Shown piece by piece: positions 16,905 to 24,747 of a stretch of DNA of 64,000 nt. The position numbers were made by a program, and so were the translations under genes. The notes under the pieces were generated by a model. The model was not told the origin of the DNA and did not search any database. It worked only from the letters and a program-made list of their open reading frames with translations. Each line of letters starts with the position of its first letter. Position 1 is the first letter of the stretch. Source of the DNA: Hyphomicrobiales bacterium (GTDB lineage: Bacteria > Pseudomonadota > Alphaproteobacteria > Rhizobiales > JAJFHC01). Location of the stretch: positions 1-64,000 of the forward strand of contig JAJFHC010000018.1 in assembly GCA_021775835.1 (NCBI GenBank), written 5' to 3'.

Positions 16905-17290
16905 GCACCGCAACCGTTTCCCTCCATGCTGTTGCCCATGGCCGCGCAGGTGACAAAGGCAATGTGTCGAATATCAGCGTCATCGCATACAAACCGCAAG
17001 CCTGGCCGTTTCTTCTCGAGCAGGTGTCGGAGCAGTACGTGCTCGATGTCTTCCGGCATCTTGGGGCGACGGCCGTGCAGCGTTATGCGCTGCCAAATCT
17101 TCGCGCGTTGAATTTCGTCGTGTTCGATGCCCTGCAGGGTGGTGTCAATTCGTCGCTCGGTCTCGACCGGCATGGCAAGACGCTGTCATTTCTGTTGCTG
17201 GGAGCAATCGACGTAACCGTACCGATCGATTGCCTGCCTTCGAACTCTCCATATTTGGCTGCTTCAAACGAAGAAAGGTTGTTGCCGTAG
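16901..17290 (+). CDS. AtuA C-terminal-domain-like protein
   Basis: A 129-residue protein starting MSTATVSLHAVAHGRAGDKGN, which matches the ferredoxin-fold AtuA C-terminal domain (usual motif ARSGDKGD). It is encoded separately but its ATG overlaps the stop of the large AtuA protein, so the two are coupled and probably form one complex. In many genomes the same two parts are fused. The last 15 residues look unconserved. No acyl-CoA carboxylase, terpene or leucine degradation gene adjoins, so the substrate cannot be inferred. Confidence 0.85.
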   Translation: MSTATVSLHAVAHGRAGDKGNVSNISVIAYKPQAWPFLLEQVSEQYVLDVFRHLGATAVQRYALPNLRALNFVVFDALQGGVNSSLGLDRHGKTLSFLLLGAIDVTVPIDCLPSNSPYLAASNEERLLP

Positions 17291-17404
17291 CTTCTGGAGA
17301 ATGACCCGTCGTCATACGGACAATAGGCAGGAATTTTATACTTGTCTGAGAATTTGTGGCACCATTCCAAGCAAGTTCAAGATTCGTGGGAGAGAGGCTG
17401 GTCA

Positions 17405-19144
17405 ATGTTGCATGTAATTCGCTCCATTTTTTTGCTGGGTCTTGTTGTCTTCACGCTGCCGGCAATCGCGGCGACCGAGAAAAGGGTCGCGCTCGTCTTT
17501 GGCAATGGCGGTTACGCCCAAACCCGGCCTTTGCTGAATCCCACACGTGACGCCAAGGCGATGTCGGAAAAACTGAAGACTCTTGGGTTCCAGGTTGAGC
17601 ATCACAACGACCGCACCAAGACAGAGATGGAGCGCGTCTTCCGTGACTTCGTGACCGAGGCCACCGGCGCCGACATTGCACTTGTCTTTTATGCAGGTCA
17701 CGGCATTCAGGTAAACGGCAAGAACTATGTCATTCCCGTTGACGCCAGGCTTCGCGATGTTTCGGATGTTTCGTTCGAGTTGATTGAAATTGATGCCCTG
17801 GTATCGGCTATTGAAAAACGTGCCAAACGCACACTGGTGTTTCTTGATGCCTGCCGCGACAATCCGTTTATCGACTCCATGCACGGATACACACGCAGCG
17901 TTGGCAGTCGGGGACTGGCGGAAACCGAAGCGTCTCTCGGCACGTTGGTGGCCTATGCCGCACAGCCGGGGTCCGTCGCATCGGATGGGGCCGGACACCA
18001 CTCTCCATTTACCGCCGCTTTGCTGAAGAACCTGGGGCGGCCCGGTGACAGTATTTCCCAGTCCCTGACCCGTGTCCGGCGCGCCGTTTACGACGCAACC
18101 AAGGGCAATCAGATCCCCCAGGATTTCAACTCTCTGCTGGACGAGATCTATCTCACCCCGGCCAGTTCGGAAAGCGAGAAGGAAGCAACACTGCGCGCGC
18201 AGATTGCGGCAGCTCAGGCGAAGATAAACCAGCTCAAGAACAATACGGAAAAAAGGGTAGTGGCACTGACACCGAGCAAGACCGAGCCGGTAAAACCGAA
18301 ATGGAAAGCGGGACAGAGGTTCCGTGACTGCAAGGGTTGTCCCGAGATGGTGGTCATTCCTCCGGGAAAGTTCCTGATCGGCAGCCCCGACAATGAAGAC
18401 AAACGCCTGCCCAGCGAAGGTCCGCAGAAGCTCATCGAATTCACAAGACCGTTTGCCATGGGCCGGTTCGAAGTGACGGTCAAGGAGTTCCAGAAATACT
18501 TCAAGGACGTCGGATTGACCCGCAAGAACATCCCGAACAAATACTGCTGGGAGTGGCTTGACGATCAGCAGCACGGTCGAGACAACAAAAACCTGGATTG
18601 GTTGAAACCCGGTTACCGCCAGAAGTCAAACTATCCGGTCACTTGTGTTTCCTGGCTTGAGGCCAAGAGTTTCATCGGCTGGCTGAGCAGGCATACCGGC
18701 GAACGCTACCGGCTGCCCTCTGAGAGTGAGTGGGAATACGCCGCCCGCGCCGGCACCAAAACCATGTTTCACTATGGCAATCGGATCTCGACGAAGCTGG
18801 CAAACTTCTCCAGTTGGCATGAAGAACCTTTCAGCGGCGCGCGCAAGGAAAGTTACTGGCTCAACCGGCCGGCAAAGGTAAAGAGGTTCAAGCCCAACAA
18901 GTTCGGCCTTTACCAGATGCACGGCAACGCCTGGGAGATGGTCGAGGACTGCTTCAATTTCGGTTACCGTTTGTTGCCGCCAGACGGCCAACCCTATCTG
19001 CGCGACGATTGTCCCAAGAGAATTCGAAAGGGCGGTTCCTGGTTGGAACTTCCCTGGGATCTGCGTTCAGCAAGGCGCGACCCGATTGAAGATCACTGGC
19101 GCGAACAGCATGTGGGTTTTCGTGTCGTTCGTGAATTGCCGTGA
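17405..19144 (+). CDS. Secreted caspase-like (peptidase C14) protein with C-terminal SUMF1/FGE-fold domain; dyad intact
   Basis: A 579-residue protein. Residues 1-23 are a signal peptide (MLHVIRSIFLLGLVVFTLPA). The caspase-like domain covers about 26-250 with the catalytic His99 in FYAGHGIQ and Cys150 in LDACRDNPF. A short coiled region (255-282) leads to a SUMF1/FGE-sulfatase fold (305-577) with FRDCKGCPEMVVIPPGKF, RLPSESEWEYAARAG and GNAWEMVEDC. The FGE active-site Cys pair is absent, so this domain probably binds rather than modifies. The start was chosen for the signal peptide and the GAGAGAGG ribosome site. Its likely place is the periplasm. A near twin follows ten bases downstream. Confidence 0.9.
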   Translation: MLHVIRSIFLLGLVVFTLPAIAATEKRVALVFGNGGYAQTRPLLNPTRDAKAMSEKLKTLGFQVEHHNDRTKTEMERVFRDFVTEATGADIALVFYAGHGIQVNGKNYVIPVDARLRDVSDVSFELIEIDALVSAIEKRAKRTLVFLDACRDNPFIDSMHGYTRSVGSRGLAETEASLGTLVAYAAQPGSVASDGAGHHSPFTAALLKNLGRPGDSISQSLTRVRRAVYDATKGNQIPQDFNSLLDEIYLTPASSESEKEATLRAQIAAAQAKINQLKNNTEKRVVALTPSKTEPVKPKWKAGQRFRDCKGCPEMVVIPPGKFLIGSPDNEDKRLPSEGPQKLIEFTRPFAMGRFEVTVKEFQKYFKDVGLTRKNIPNKYCWEWLDDQQHGRDNKNLDWLKPGYRQKSNYPVTCVSWLEAKSFIGWLSRHTGERYRLPSESEWEYAARAGTKTMFHYGNRISTKLANFSSWHEEPFSGARKESYWLNRPAKVKRFKPNKFGLYQMHGNAWEMVEDCFNFGYRLLPPDGQPYLRDDCPKRIRKGGSWLELPWDLRSARRDPIEDHWREQHVGFRVVRELP

Positions 19145-19154
19145 TGGTTTTTCG

Positions 19155-21113
19155 ATGATTGATTTTGTTCCTAAACGATCCAGGTGCGTCAGATCGCTGG
19201 CAGGGGTTTTATTTGCTGCCGCGGCATTTTGTTGTTTTCAGGCGGGTCACGCGGAAGCTGCCAAACGGGTTGCCTTCGTGTTGGGAAATGGATCCTACGC
19301 GCAAGCTAAGTCTCTGCAAAAACCGGCGAGCGACGCAAAGGCACTGGCCGGGAAATTCAAGGAACTGGGATTCGAGGTAACCCAGTCCGTCGATCGGTCG
19401 AAGATTGAAATGGAGGCTGCTCTCAAAGCCTTCGTCCAAACCGCCCAGGGCGCAGAAGTGGCCGTGTTTGCTTACACGGGCTATGCCATACAGATCCGGG
19501 GCAAGAACCATCTGATTCCGATCGATGCCAAACTCCGGGACGTAGAGGACGCCGCTTTTGAACTCGTCGAACTGGATCAGATCGTCTCCCCTTTGCAGGA
19601 GAAGGCTGATGTAACCCTGGTTTTCGTCGATGCGAGTCGCGAAAATCCGTTTAACGACAACATGCGTGGAATGAACCGGACTGTGGGCGGCAGGGGCCTG
19701 GCCCGGGTCAAGTCGAGGAACGTGGGGACATTGCTGTCTTTCTCCACGGAACCTGGCGCGGTCACGATACCAGGCGAAGGTACTCATTCGCCCTATGTCA
19801 GTTCCCTGATTGAGCACCTGGATACCCCAGGCGCCAGTATCAGCCAGATCATGACGCGGGTTCGCCGTACGGTTTTCGACAAAACCTCCGGCAATCAGGT
19901 GCCGCGCGATTACAACTCGCTGCTTGATGAGTTTTATCTGACACCACTTGCCCCTGTGTCTGTGGACGCTGGTGGCGAGCAAGGTACCAGCAAGCTTGAA
20001 CAGGAACTGGCTGCCCTCCAGGCGGAGGTCGCCCGGCTGCAACAGGGCGGTACGGCCGATAACAATTCCGGTCAACCCGGCTCAAAAAACACAACGCTGA
20101 CGGTCGGCGAAGTCTTCCGGGACTGCGAACATTGCCCACAGCTCGTCGTCGTGCCTTCCGGATCGTTTGTTATCGGCAGCCCCAACAGGGAAGACAAGAG
20201 AAGGAAACATGAGGGCCCGCAGAAAACCGTAAGATTCGCAAAACCGTTTACGGTCGGTCAGTTCGAAGTGACGTACGGCGAATACAAGAAGTACGTCAGG
20301 GAAACCGGCCTGGAGCCGGCCCGGCGGTGCTGGCAACAACCGGGATTCGTGCAGACGGACGACAAACCGGCCATTTGCATCAACTGGATGGAAGCCAAGG
20401 CCTATGTGGACTGGCTGGCAAAAACGACCGGTAAACCCTACCGCCTGCTGTCGGAAGCCGAATGGGAATATGCCGCCCGGGCCGGGTCCCGTTCGATGTT
20501 CTCATTTGGATCGAAGATCAATTCCCGATTGGCCAACTTTTACACTTGGTTCGAAGTCAAGTTCACTGGCGCGAAAGCGGTTGCGGAAGTGGTCTATGCC
20601 GGAACCGCGCCGGTTGACGCCCTGAAGCCCAATGCGTTCGGCTTGTATCACGTTCACGGCAATGCATCGGAATGGGTGCAGGACTGTTATGAAAACAGTT
20701 ACAAACTGTTACCGGAATCCGGAAAGGCCTATGAAAGCCAACCCTGTACCTTGAAGGTACGCCGGGGCGGAGGTTGGCAGGACAATCCGTGGAAACTGCG
20801 ATCCGCCTACCGCGAGACATTTGGCAAGTGGGACGCAACCAAGCAATCGGGTTTCCGTGTTGCCCGTGACTTGAAGGAAAATGAAACGGTTGTTGCCCGG
20901 CTCACCGGCCGTGCCCTGGCACGGGCCCTGCAACAGGAACTCAAACGTGTCGGATGCTTGAGCGGCGCGGTAGATGGTCTTTGGGGGGCAGGCAGCAGAC
21001 GAGCGCTTGCGAAGTTCAATCAGAGTGCCCGTGCAAACACTCAAACCGGCGAGCCATCGCAAAACGCTCTGAGTGTCGTCACACGATCGGCCGGTCGGGT
21101 GTGTCTGCAGTGA
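19155..21113 (+). CDS. Pseudo-caspase with SUMF1/FGE-fold domain and peptidoglycan-binding-like tail
   Basis: A 652-residue paralogue of the previous gene with the same order: signal peptide (1-33), caspase fold (37-265), a coiled stretch LEQELAALQAEVARLQQ (281-297) and SUMF1 fold (318-572). Both catalytic residues are lost: the GHG motif reads GYA (His to Tyr110) and DAC reads DAS (Cys to Ser161). It has an added C-terminal domain (585-625) with LQQELKRVGCLSGAVDGLWG, typical of PG_binding_1 repeats. The ATG at 19155 starts the signal peptide; an earlier reading would lie in the upstream gene. It probably works with the active twin as partner, inhibitor or scaffold; this is inference. Confidence 0.88.
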   Translation: MIDFVPKRSRCVRSLAGVLFAAAAFCCFQAGHAEAAKRVAFVLGNGSYAQAKSLQKPASDAKALAGKFKELGFEVTQSVDRSKIEMEAALKAFVQTAQGAEVAVFAYTGYAIQIRGKNHLIPIDAKLRDVEDAAFELVELDQIVSPLQEKADVTLVFVDASRENPFNDNMRGMNRTVGGRGLARVKSRNVGTLLSFSTEPGAVTIPGEGTHSPYVSSLIEHLDTPGASISQIMTRVRRTVFDKTSGNQVPRDYNSLLDEFYLTPLAPVSVDAGGEQGTSKLEQELAALQAEVARLQQGGTADNNSGQPGSKNTTLTVGEVFRDCEHCPQLVVVPSGSFVIGSPNREDKRRKHEGPQKTVRFAKPFTVGQFEVTYGEYKKYVRETGLEPARRCWQQPGFVQTDDKPAICINWMEAKAYVDWLAKTTGKPYRLLSEAEWEYAARAGSRSMFSFGSKINSRLANFYTWFEVKFTGAKAVAEVVYAGTAPVDALKPNAFGLYHVHGNASEWVQDCYENSYKLLPESGKAYESQPCTLKVRRGGGWQDNPWKLRSAYRETFGKWDATKQSGFRVARDLKENETVVARLTGRALARALQQELKRVGCLSGAVDGLWGAGSRRALAKFNQSARANTQTGEPSQNALSVVTRSAGRVCLQ

Positions 21114-21229
21114 GTTCCGGATTTCTGGAATGTCGGCTGGATGTCGCTAATGCATTTATCGGGAACAAAACACCGGAGACGCCTCGCAGCGTAACTGAAG
21201 ACGAGACGCTGATGCCAAGGGCGGGGGTA

Positions 21230-22030
21230 TCACTTTCCAAACAGCAGCTGATCAAGCCCCCGCACCACACCGGTGACCGAACCTATGCGCCGGGCAGCAA
21301 TCAGTGTGCCGTACACATAAGGGTCGGCGCTCTGCCCGGCCTCATGCACGATTTCCAGGCGTTCGCCGGCAAGTCCAAAAAGGGCGGCACACCTCAGGGT
21401 GAAGCCGGACATGCGCAGGCTATGCACCTGCACACCGTTGATCGATGCGCCGCGCGTCTCTGCCGGTCCGTAGAGCGTGTCGAGTTCCCGTTTCCGTTCC
21501 GGCTGCCGCACATCGCCCAACCGTTCCGCCAGTTCACGGGCGGTACCTGAGGGCACATCTTCCTTGTCCGCCCAGGAATGGTCGATCACTTCGAACTCAG
21601 GAATGTGTTCCGCCGCAATTAGTGACAGATGCTGCATCAGGGCAGCCGTCAGGCTGAAGTTCCCGGAAATGACGCCGACACCCCTGGCCGTTGCCATCTT
21701 GTCGATGTCGTCGAAGTCCGGTGCTGTCAACCCGGAGGTGCCGAGCACCACCGGGACCCCCCGGGAGATACTTTCAAGCGTTAGTGCCTTGGTCGATGCT
21801 GTCGATGTGTAATCGATGACCACGTCTACCGGTTGCACAAGTGCTGCATTCAGACTGTCTGAAACGTCGACACCGGTCGGTGCAAGGCCGAGTTCCGTGC
21901 CGATGTCGCGTCCGGCCGACTCTCGGGCAACCGCGCCCACGAGTTCCATGTCGTCAGCGGCCAGCACACCGCGTGTAACAGCCGAACCTGTCCAGCCGGT
22001 CGCACCGGCAACGACAATCCTCAAAGACAT
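21230..22030 (-). CDS. DapB-like dihydrodipicolinate reductase, divergent active site
   Basis: A 266-residue protein with the DapB plan: a nucleotide-binding fold with GATGWTG (9-15), VIDYTS (71-76) and GTSG (97-100), then KEDVPSGTA (156-164). In canonical DapB the segment before the Lys is AHHRHK, with catalytic His; here it is HSWADK, so Ser152 and Trp153 replace both His and only a shifted His151 remains. The GGxIVGEH segment of the C-terminal domain is also absent. It may reduce another imine or be a DapB paralogue, so the symbol is withheld. The stop converges with the pseudo-caspase. Confidence 0.82.
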   Translation of the reverse strand: MSLRIVVAGATGWTGSAVTRGVLAADDMELVGAVARESAGRDIGTELGLAPTGVDVSDSLNAALVQPVDVVIDYTSTASTKALTLESISRGVPVVLGTSGLTAPDFDDIDKMATARGVGVISGNFSLTAALMQHLSLIAAEHIPEFEVIDHSWADKEDVPSGTARELAERLGDVRQPERKRELDTLYGPAETRGASINGVQVHSLRMSGFTLRCAALFGLAGERLEIVHEAGQSADPYVYGTLIAARRIGSVTGVVRGLDQLLFGK

Positions 22031-22061
22031 GTTCGCGACGACCGGGCGTCCATTTCCAGCA

Positions 22062-22724
22062 TCAGCGCATCATACGTCCGGCGATCTTAAGCAGATCGTC
22101 GGCCACGCTGCCGTCGCCGTCGGCGTCAAGAATGGAACCCAGAATATCACCGGCACCACCCGACGGCTGCCGGCCACTGGAACTGCCACCGCCCAGAACG
22201 CTTCCCAGAACACCGCCAATGACGGAATCAAGTCCACCGCTCTGATAGCCGCCGCCACTGCGTTTTCCCCCACCCATGAGGCCGCCTAGCGCCTGCTGCA
22301 TGGACGGTTCGCGGGTTTGCTTGGATATCGCGCCCATGACCATGCTTGCGATAACGGGCAGCATTTGTTTCAGAATCGTGGAACCGACTCCGGTGTTCGC
22401 GGATGCCCGGTCGGCAACCGCGCGGCTGACGTCCTTGCTGCCGAGGATATGGCCAAGAATGCCGTTGCCTTCCAGTGCTGCCTGAGGTTGGGCGCACGCG
22501 TCAGGGTTGTCGTAGTAAGATTCGTGATTGCCCTTCTGTAGGGCACCGAGCAGACCTGCCAGCCCGTCTTCTGATGCGGTGTTCTGCTTCAACCCGCTTG
22601 AGAGTGCCGGCAGCATCTGGCGGACTGCGTCCTGGGTTTGCTGTTCGCTCAGGCCAAATTGCTGGCCGAGATTGCCCATGGCGTTGCCGCCCTGCGCCTG
22701 CATCAACATTTCAAGCATATTCAT
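22062..22724 (-). CDS. DUF937 family protein
   Basis: A 220-residue protein. The N-terminal part (about 1-150) with GLSEQQTQDAVRQMLPALSSGLKQN and ILKQMLPVIASMVMGAISKQ matches DUF937. The rest is a Gly/Ser-rich linker (153-200) and a helix DADGDGSVADDLLKIAGRMM with an EF-hand-like DADGDGS loop (about 200-206) that could bind calcium. Function of DUF937 is unknown. It precedes the DapB-like gene by 31 bases on the same strand. Confidence 0.85.
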   Translation of the reverse strand: MNMLEMLMQAQGGNAMGNLGQQFGLSEQQTQDAVRQMLPALSSGLKQNTASEDGLAGLLGALQKGNHESYYDNPDACAQPQAALEGNGILGHILGSKDVSRAVADRASANTGVGSTILKQMLPVIASMVMGAISKQTREPSMQQALGGLMGGGKRSGGGYQSGGLDSVIGGVLGSVLGGGSSSGRQPSGGAGDILGSILDADGDGSVADDLLKIAGRMMR

Positions 22725-22836
22725 GAGTAACTGTCCTGTGGTCGAGTGAGCCTTGCCCCTGCTTTCCAGTCAATATAGGGCATATGAAGTGACTTTTACA
22801 TCTCTGTCGCCGGCAAAATCATAGGAAGCGGCGGAC

Positions 22837-24270
22837 TTAAACATCGAAGCCGCGATGTGTCGTGTGCGGCCACAGGGGAATGCGAGGCGTAAAGCGCGTG
22901 TCTCCGACACCGCCGCCCGAATTACCGTTCATGTGCTCGATCAGTTGAAATGCAACGACGGCCGCGGCGATGCCAAAAATAACCGCGCCGACCGCTTGTC
23001 CGATGATGACCCCGCCTGCACCGTACCAGAGTCCGCCGAGATAGACGAAGGGAATGGTACCCAATGTGGCCTTGCTCCAGTTGAAAATCGTCGAGTAGTG
23101 GGGTTTACCGAGATTGTTGAACACCGCGTTGGCGATGAACAGGCCACCATTGAACAGAAAACTCAAGGCAATCCAGGTGCAAAACAGGAAGATGAGATCG
23201 CTCGCCTCCTCGCCTGCTGAAAAGAACGAAGCGATCTCCTCCTGCAGAAGGAACAGGATGGTCGATGTCGCGCAGACGTAGATCAGCGCGAAGATCAGGG
23301 CATCGGAAAATCCCGAACGGACCCGATCGATACGGCGGGCACCGAAGTTTTGTCCAACGATCGGACCAATGGCACCGGAGAGGGAAAATATTGCGCCGAA
23401 GGCCACCGGGACAACCCGTCCGATGATTGCCATGCCGGCCACCGCCCCGTCGCCGAACGGTGCGATGCTGACCGTGACATAGGCGTTGCCCACGGGGGTT
23501 GCGATGTTTGTCAGCATGGCAGGGATGGCAATCGCAGCGATCGGGCTGAAATCGCTTGCGCATTGGCGCACGCTGATTGGAGCCAGCAGGTCATGAACCC
23601 GCAACACGCCGTTGAGGCCAACCAGGAACACGGCGATTCTTGCCGCAACCGACGCCCATGCTGCTCCTTCGATACCCATGCCCAGCGAAAAGATGAAGAT
23701 CGGGTCGAGCACTGCATTGACGATGCCGCCTGACAACGTGACATACATGGCGCGCTTGGCATCACCGTCGGCCCGCAAGACCGTGCTGCAGATCATGCCG
23801 GCGCCCAGCAGTGGCATGGTCGGCACGATGATCCGCAGATAGGAGAGCGCCAGCTCATGAGTGCGTCCGTCGGCGCCCAGCGCGGACAACAGAACCGGAC
23901 AGCCAGCCCAGATCACTGTCGCCAGCACAATCGTCGCCGCCACCGCGAACACAAGCGAACTGGTCGAAAGTTTGCGGGCAGCCAGGCGTTCTCCAGCACC
24001 GATCGACCGGGCGACCAGAGCACCCGCGGCGATCGCCAACCCGATACAAATGGATGTGGTGAAGAATAGGATCGTTCCCGCATAACCAATCGCTGCGGCC
24101 AAGTGCTCTTCGCCCAGGAGGCTCAGGAAGTACATGTCGGCAAAATCGACCAGGAACAGCGTCATCAGGCCGACCGACGACAGCGACGTCATGACCACAA
24201 CATGCCTCATGGTCGAACCTGTCACGAACTTGGCCTCAGGCTTTTGCGGGGAAGGTTCAGGAGACGGCAT
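22837..24270 (-). CDS. MATE family efflux transporter
   Basis: A 477-residue integral membrane protein with about 12 hydrophobic helices in two similar halves, a start like other MATE proteins (VDFADMYFLSLLGEEHLAAAIGYAGTI) and GAIGPIVGQNFGARRIDRV at the start of the second half. MATE proteins export drugs or metabolites with H+ or Na+. The first 20 residues are Pro/Glu/Lys-rich and cytoplasmic. The substrate cannot be read from sequence. Confidence 0.92.
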   Translation of the reverse strand: MPSPEPSPQKPEAKFVTGSTMRHVVVMTSLSSVGLMTLFLVDFADMYFLSLLGEEHLAAAIGYAGTILFFTTSICIGLAIAAGALVARSIGAGERLAARKLSTSSLVFAVAATIVLATVIWAGCPVLLSALGADGRTHELALSYLRIIVPTMPLLGAGMICSTVLRADGDAKRAMYVTLSGGIVNAVLDPIFIFSLGMGIEGAAWASVAARIAVFLVGLNGVLRVHDLLAPISVRQCASDFSPIAAIAIPAMLTNIATPVGNAYVTVSIAPFGDGAVAGMAIIGRVVPVAFGAIFSLSGAIGPIVGQNFGARRIDRVRSGFSDALIFALIYVCATSTILFLLQEEIASFFSAGEEASDLIFLFCTWIALSFLFNGGLFIANAVFNNLGKPHYSTIFNWSKATLGTIPFVYLGGLWYGAGGVIIGQAVGAVIFGIAAAVVAFQLIEHMNGNSGGGVGDTRFTPRIPLWPHTTHRGFDV

Positions 24271-24408
24271 TCGGTCCGAAGAATTTTTGCGTGGTGTGGG
24301 GAGGGGTCTTGTAACCCGTTTCGCGAGATAGCGACAGAGAGATGCGCCGAACGTCCCGGCGGACGAAGTCTCAGTTCAAAAATTCGGAGAGCCGTGAGAA
24401 GCAGTCTG

Positions 24409-24422
24409 CCGGCGCGCGCCGG
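24409..24422. repeat. 14-base perfect GC palindrome
   Basis: CCGGCGCGCGCCGG is its own reverse complement. It lies between the small Tat-like gene (stop at 24444) and MATE (start 24270) on the minus strand. A perfect palindrome with no loop forms only a weak hairpin, so it may be a transcript end or a chance feature. Confidence 0.35.
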
Positions 24423-24443
24423 GACTAAGTAGCTCTGTCCGCC

Positions 24444-24725
24444 TTAAGTGCCTGCACAGATTGTCTTGATCGCGGAGGTCTCCCCTTCGCGTTCAATTTG
24501 CGCAAGCAGTTCGGCTTCGCTCCTGGCCAGAACCCAACGATCGGTGATGACGGTTCTATCGTTCTGAAAGTCCGCGGCAATCCGGTTTCGCAGATCCACC
24601 ATGCCGTCGCAATCAGACGACCCTGAAAAAAGATCAACGGTGTGTAGGAATTTTTGCGCCAGGAATGCCGCAGCACCCGTGGCGGCCACCGCACCGGCGG
24701 CGGCGATGACGAAGCGTCGTTTCAT
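24444..24725 (-). CDS. Small exported protein with Tat-like signal, probable partner of the GMC oxidoreductase
   Basis: A 93-residue protein. MKRRFVIAAAGAVAATGAAAFLAQ is a signal sequence with a twin-arginine start (KRRFVI) and a hydrophobic core. The mature part is about 60 residues, with two Cys in the SSDCDGMV and KTICAG segments. It lies 22 bases after the GMC oxidoreductase on the same strand. Many GMC dehydrogenases have a small Tat-exported subunit, which suggests this role; no family is recognised in the mature part. Confidence 0.68.
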   Translation of the reverse strand: MKRRFVIAAAGAVAATGAAAFLAQKFLHTVDLFSGSSDCDGMVDLRNRIAADFQNDRTVITDRWVLARSEAELLAQIEREGETSAIKTICAGT

Positions 24726-24747
24726 GATGCACTGTTCGCCTGTGAAC

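Noticed and set aside
17402..18574. 390-codon open frame antisense to the first caspase gene
   Set aside because: It mirrors the codon structure of a clear gene with signal peptide and domains. It has no recognisable domain.
19209..20075. 288-codon antisense frame in the second caspase gene
   Set aside because: A shadow of GC-rich coding sequence. No ribosome site or motif.
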